Assembly (NCBI GenBank): GCA_001914235.1
Contig: MQUF01000026.1
Coordinates: forward strand, 1 to 64,000
Source of the DNA: Desulfobulbaceae bacterium DB1
GTDB taxonomy: Bacteria; Desulfobacterota; Desulfobulbia; Desulfobulbales; SURF-16
Direction of reading: 5' to 3'
DNA: 64,000 nucleotides
Shown here: piece by piece, positions 63,984-64,000 of the stretch
How the letters are laid out: each line of letters begins with the position of its first letter
How positions within the stretch are numbered: the stretch's first letter is position 1
Notes under the pieces: generated by a model
What the model saw: only the letters and a program-made list of their open reading frames with translations
The model's database searches: none
Told to the model about the DNA's origin: nothing
Translations under genes and position numbers: made by a program

Positions 63984-64000
63984 TGTTTCCTCGAAAAATC

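Overview
The window (about 55% GC) reads as a chromosomal segment of a sulfate-reducing member of the Desulfobacterota, probably close to the Desulfobulbaceae. This rests on an intact dsrC, a group 3-type (Mvh-like) [NiFe]-hydrogenase large subunit, a SelD that itself carries selenocysteine, and the family affinities of the housekeeping genes. The lineage is inferred from gene content; no search was run.

Layout, left to right. 1-650: tail of a serine-recombinase mobile element. 1-3.7 kb (minus strand): ssrA (tmRNA), smpB and a GspE/PilB-like ATPase. 3.9-17.4 kb (plus): a long housekeeping run: YhaM-like exonuclease, holB, ricT, metG, a degenerate GGDEF gene, a MinD/FlhG-like ATPase, yggT, divIVA, yggU, yfcE-like, HIT, mutS and an AmiC-type amidase, many overlapping by 4 nt. 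17.4-20.8 kb: comF, a tiny membrane ORF with an in-frame TGA, mtnA and a serine hydrolase. 20.8-30.4 kb: mreB and a GAF gene on the minus strand, then an AT-rich probable replication origin, then dnaN, gyrB, gyrA and gpsA on the plus strand. 30.4-32.2 kb: accessory insert with a REP-associated transposase between REP palindromes and a DUF4268 putative nuclease. 32.3-38.3 kb: a Znu-type ABC transporter, selenoprotein SelD, a TIGR03790 protein and a PiT phosphate transporter with its DUF47 partner. 38.4-46.7 kb: a nitrilase-HldE2 fusion and an envelope/motility-flavoured cluster (VWA-OmpA protein, two FlgO-like proteins, a lipoprotein, and a membrane protein with six FliM-like N-terminal motifs). 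46.7-55.3 kb: rpe, an M16 protease, lgt, a PAS protein, an M24 peptidase, a membrane methyltransferase-like protein and a DUF2156 protein. 55.4-59.1 kb: lemA, two TPM-domain genes and a dynamin-like GTPase. 59.2-64 kb: dsrC with a structured leader and a strong terminator, a zinc-ribbon/ATP-grasp pair, three uncharacterised genes and the hydrogenase large subunit.

Most noteworthy: (i) the TGA of selD (34054-34056) with a SECIS-like hairpin starting 14 nt after it; (ii) a 51-codon two-TM ORF at 18311-18466 whose TGA lies in a C-T-P-U context and is followed by a hairpin at the same 14-nt spacing, a candidate new miniature selenoprotein; (iii) a transmembrane protein at 44914-46659 with six copies of the FliM-type CheY-binding motif, possibly a membrane-anchored phospho-CheY binder; (iv) a probable oriC at 22787-23206 with a DnaA box in the loop of an 11-bp inverted repeat, without dnaA or recF beside it; (v) a nitrilase-nucleotidyltransferase fusion.

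How the genes work together. Replication and topology genes (dnaN, gyrB, gyrA, holB, mutS) flank the probable origin. Trans-translation genes (smpB, ssrA) are adjacent. The transport genes feed metal and phosphate homeostasis. DsrC and the hydrogenase belong to sulfite reduction and to cytoplasmic hydrogen and electron bifurcation.
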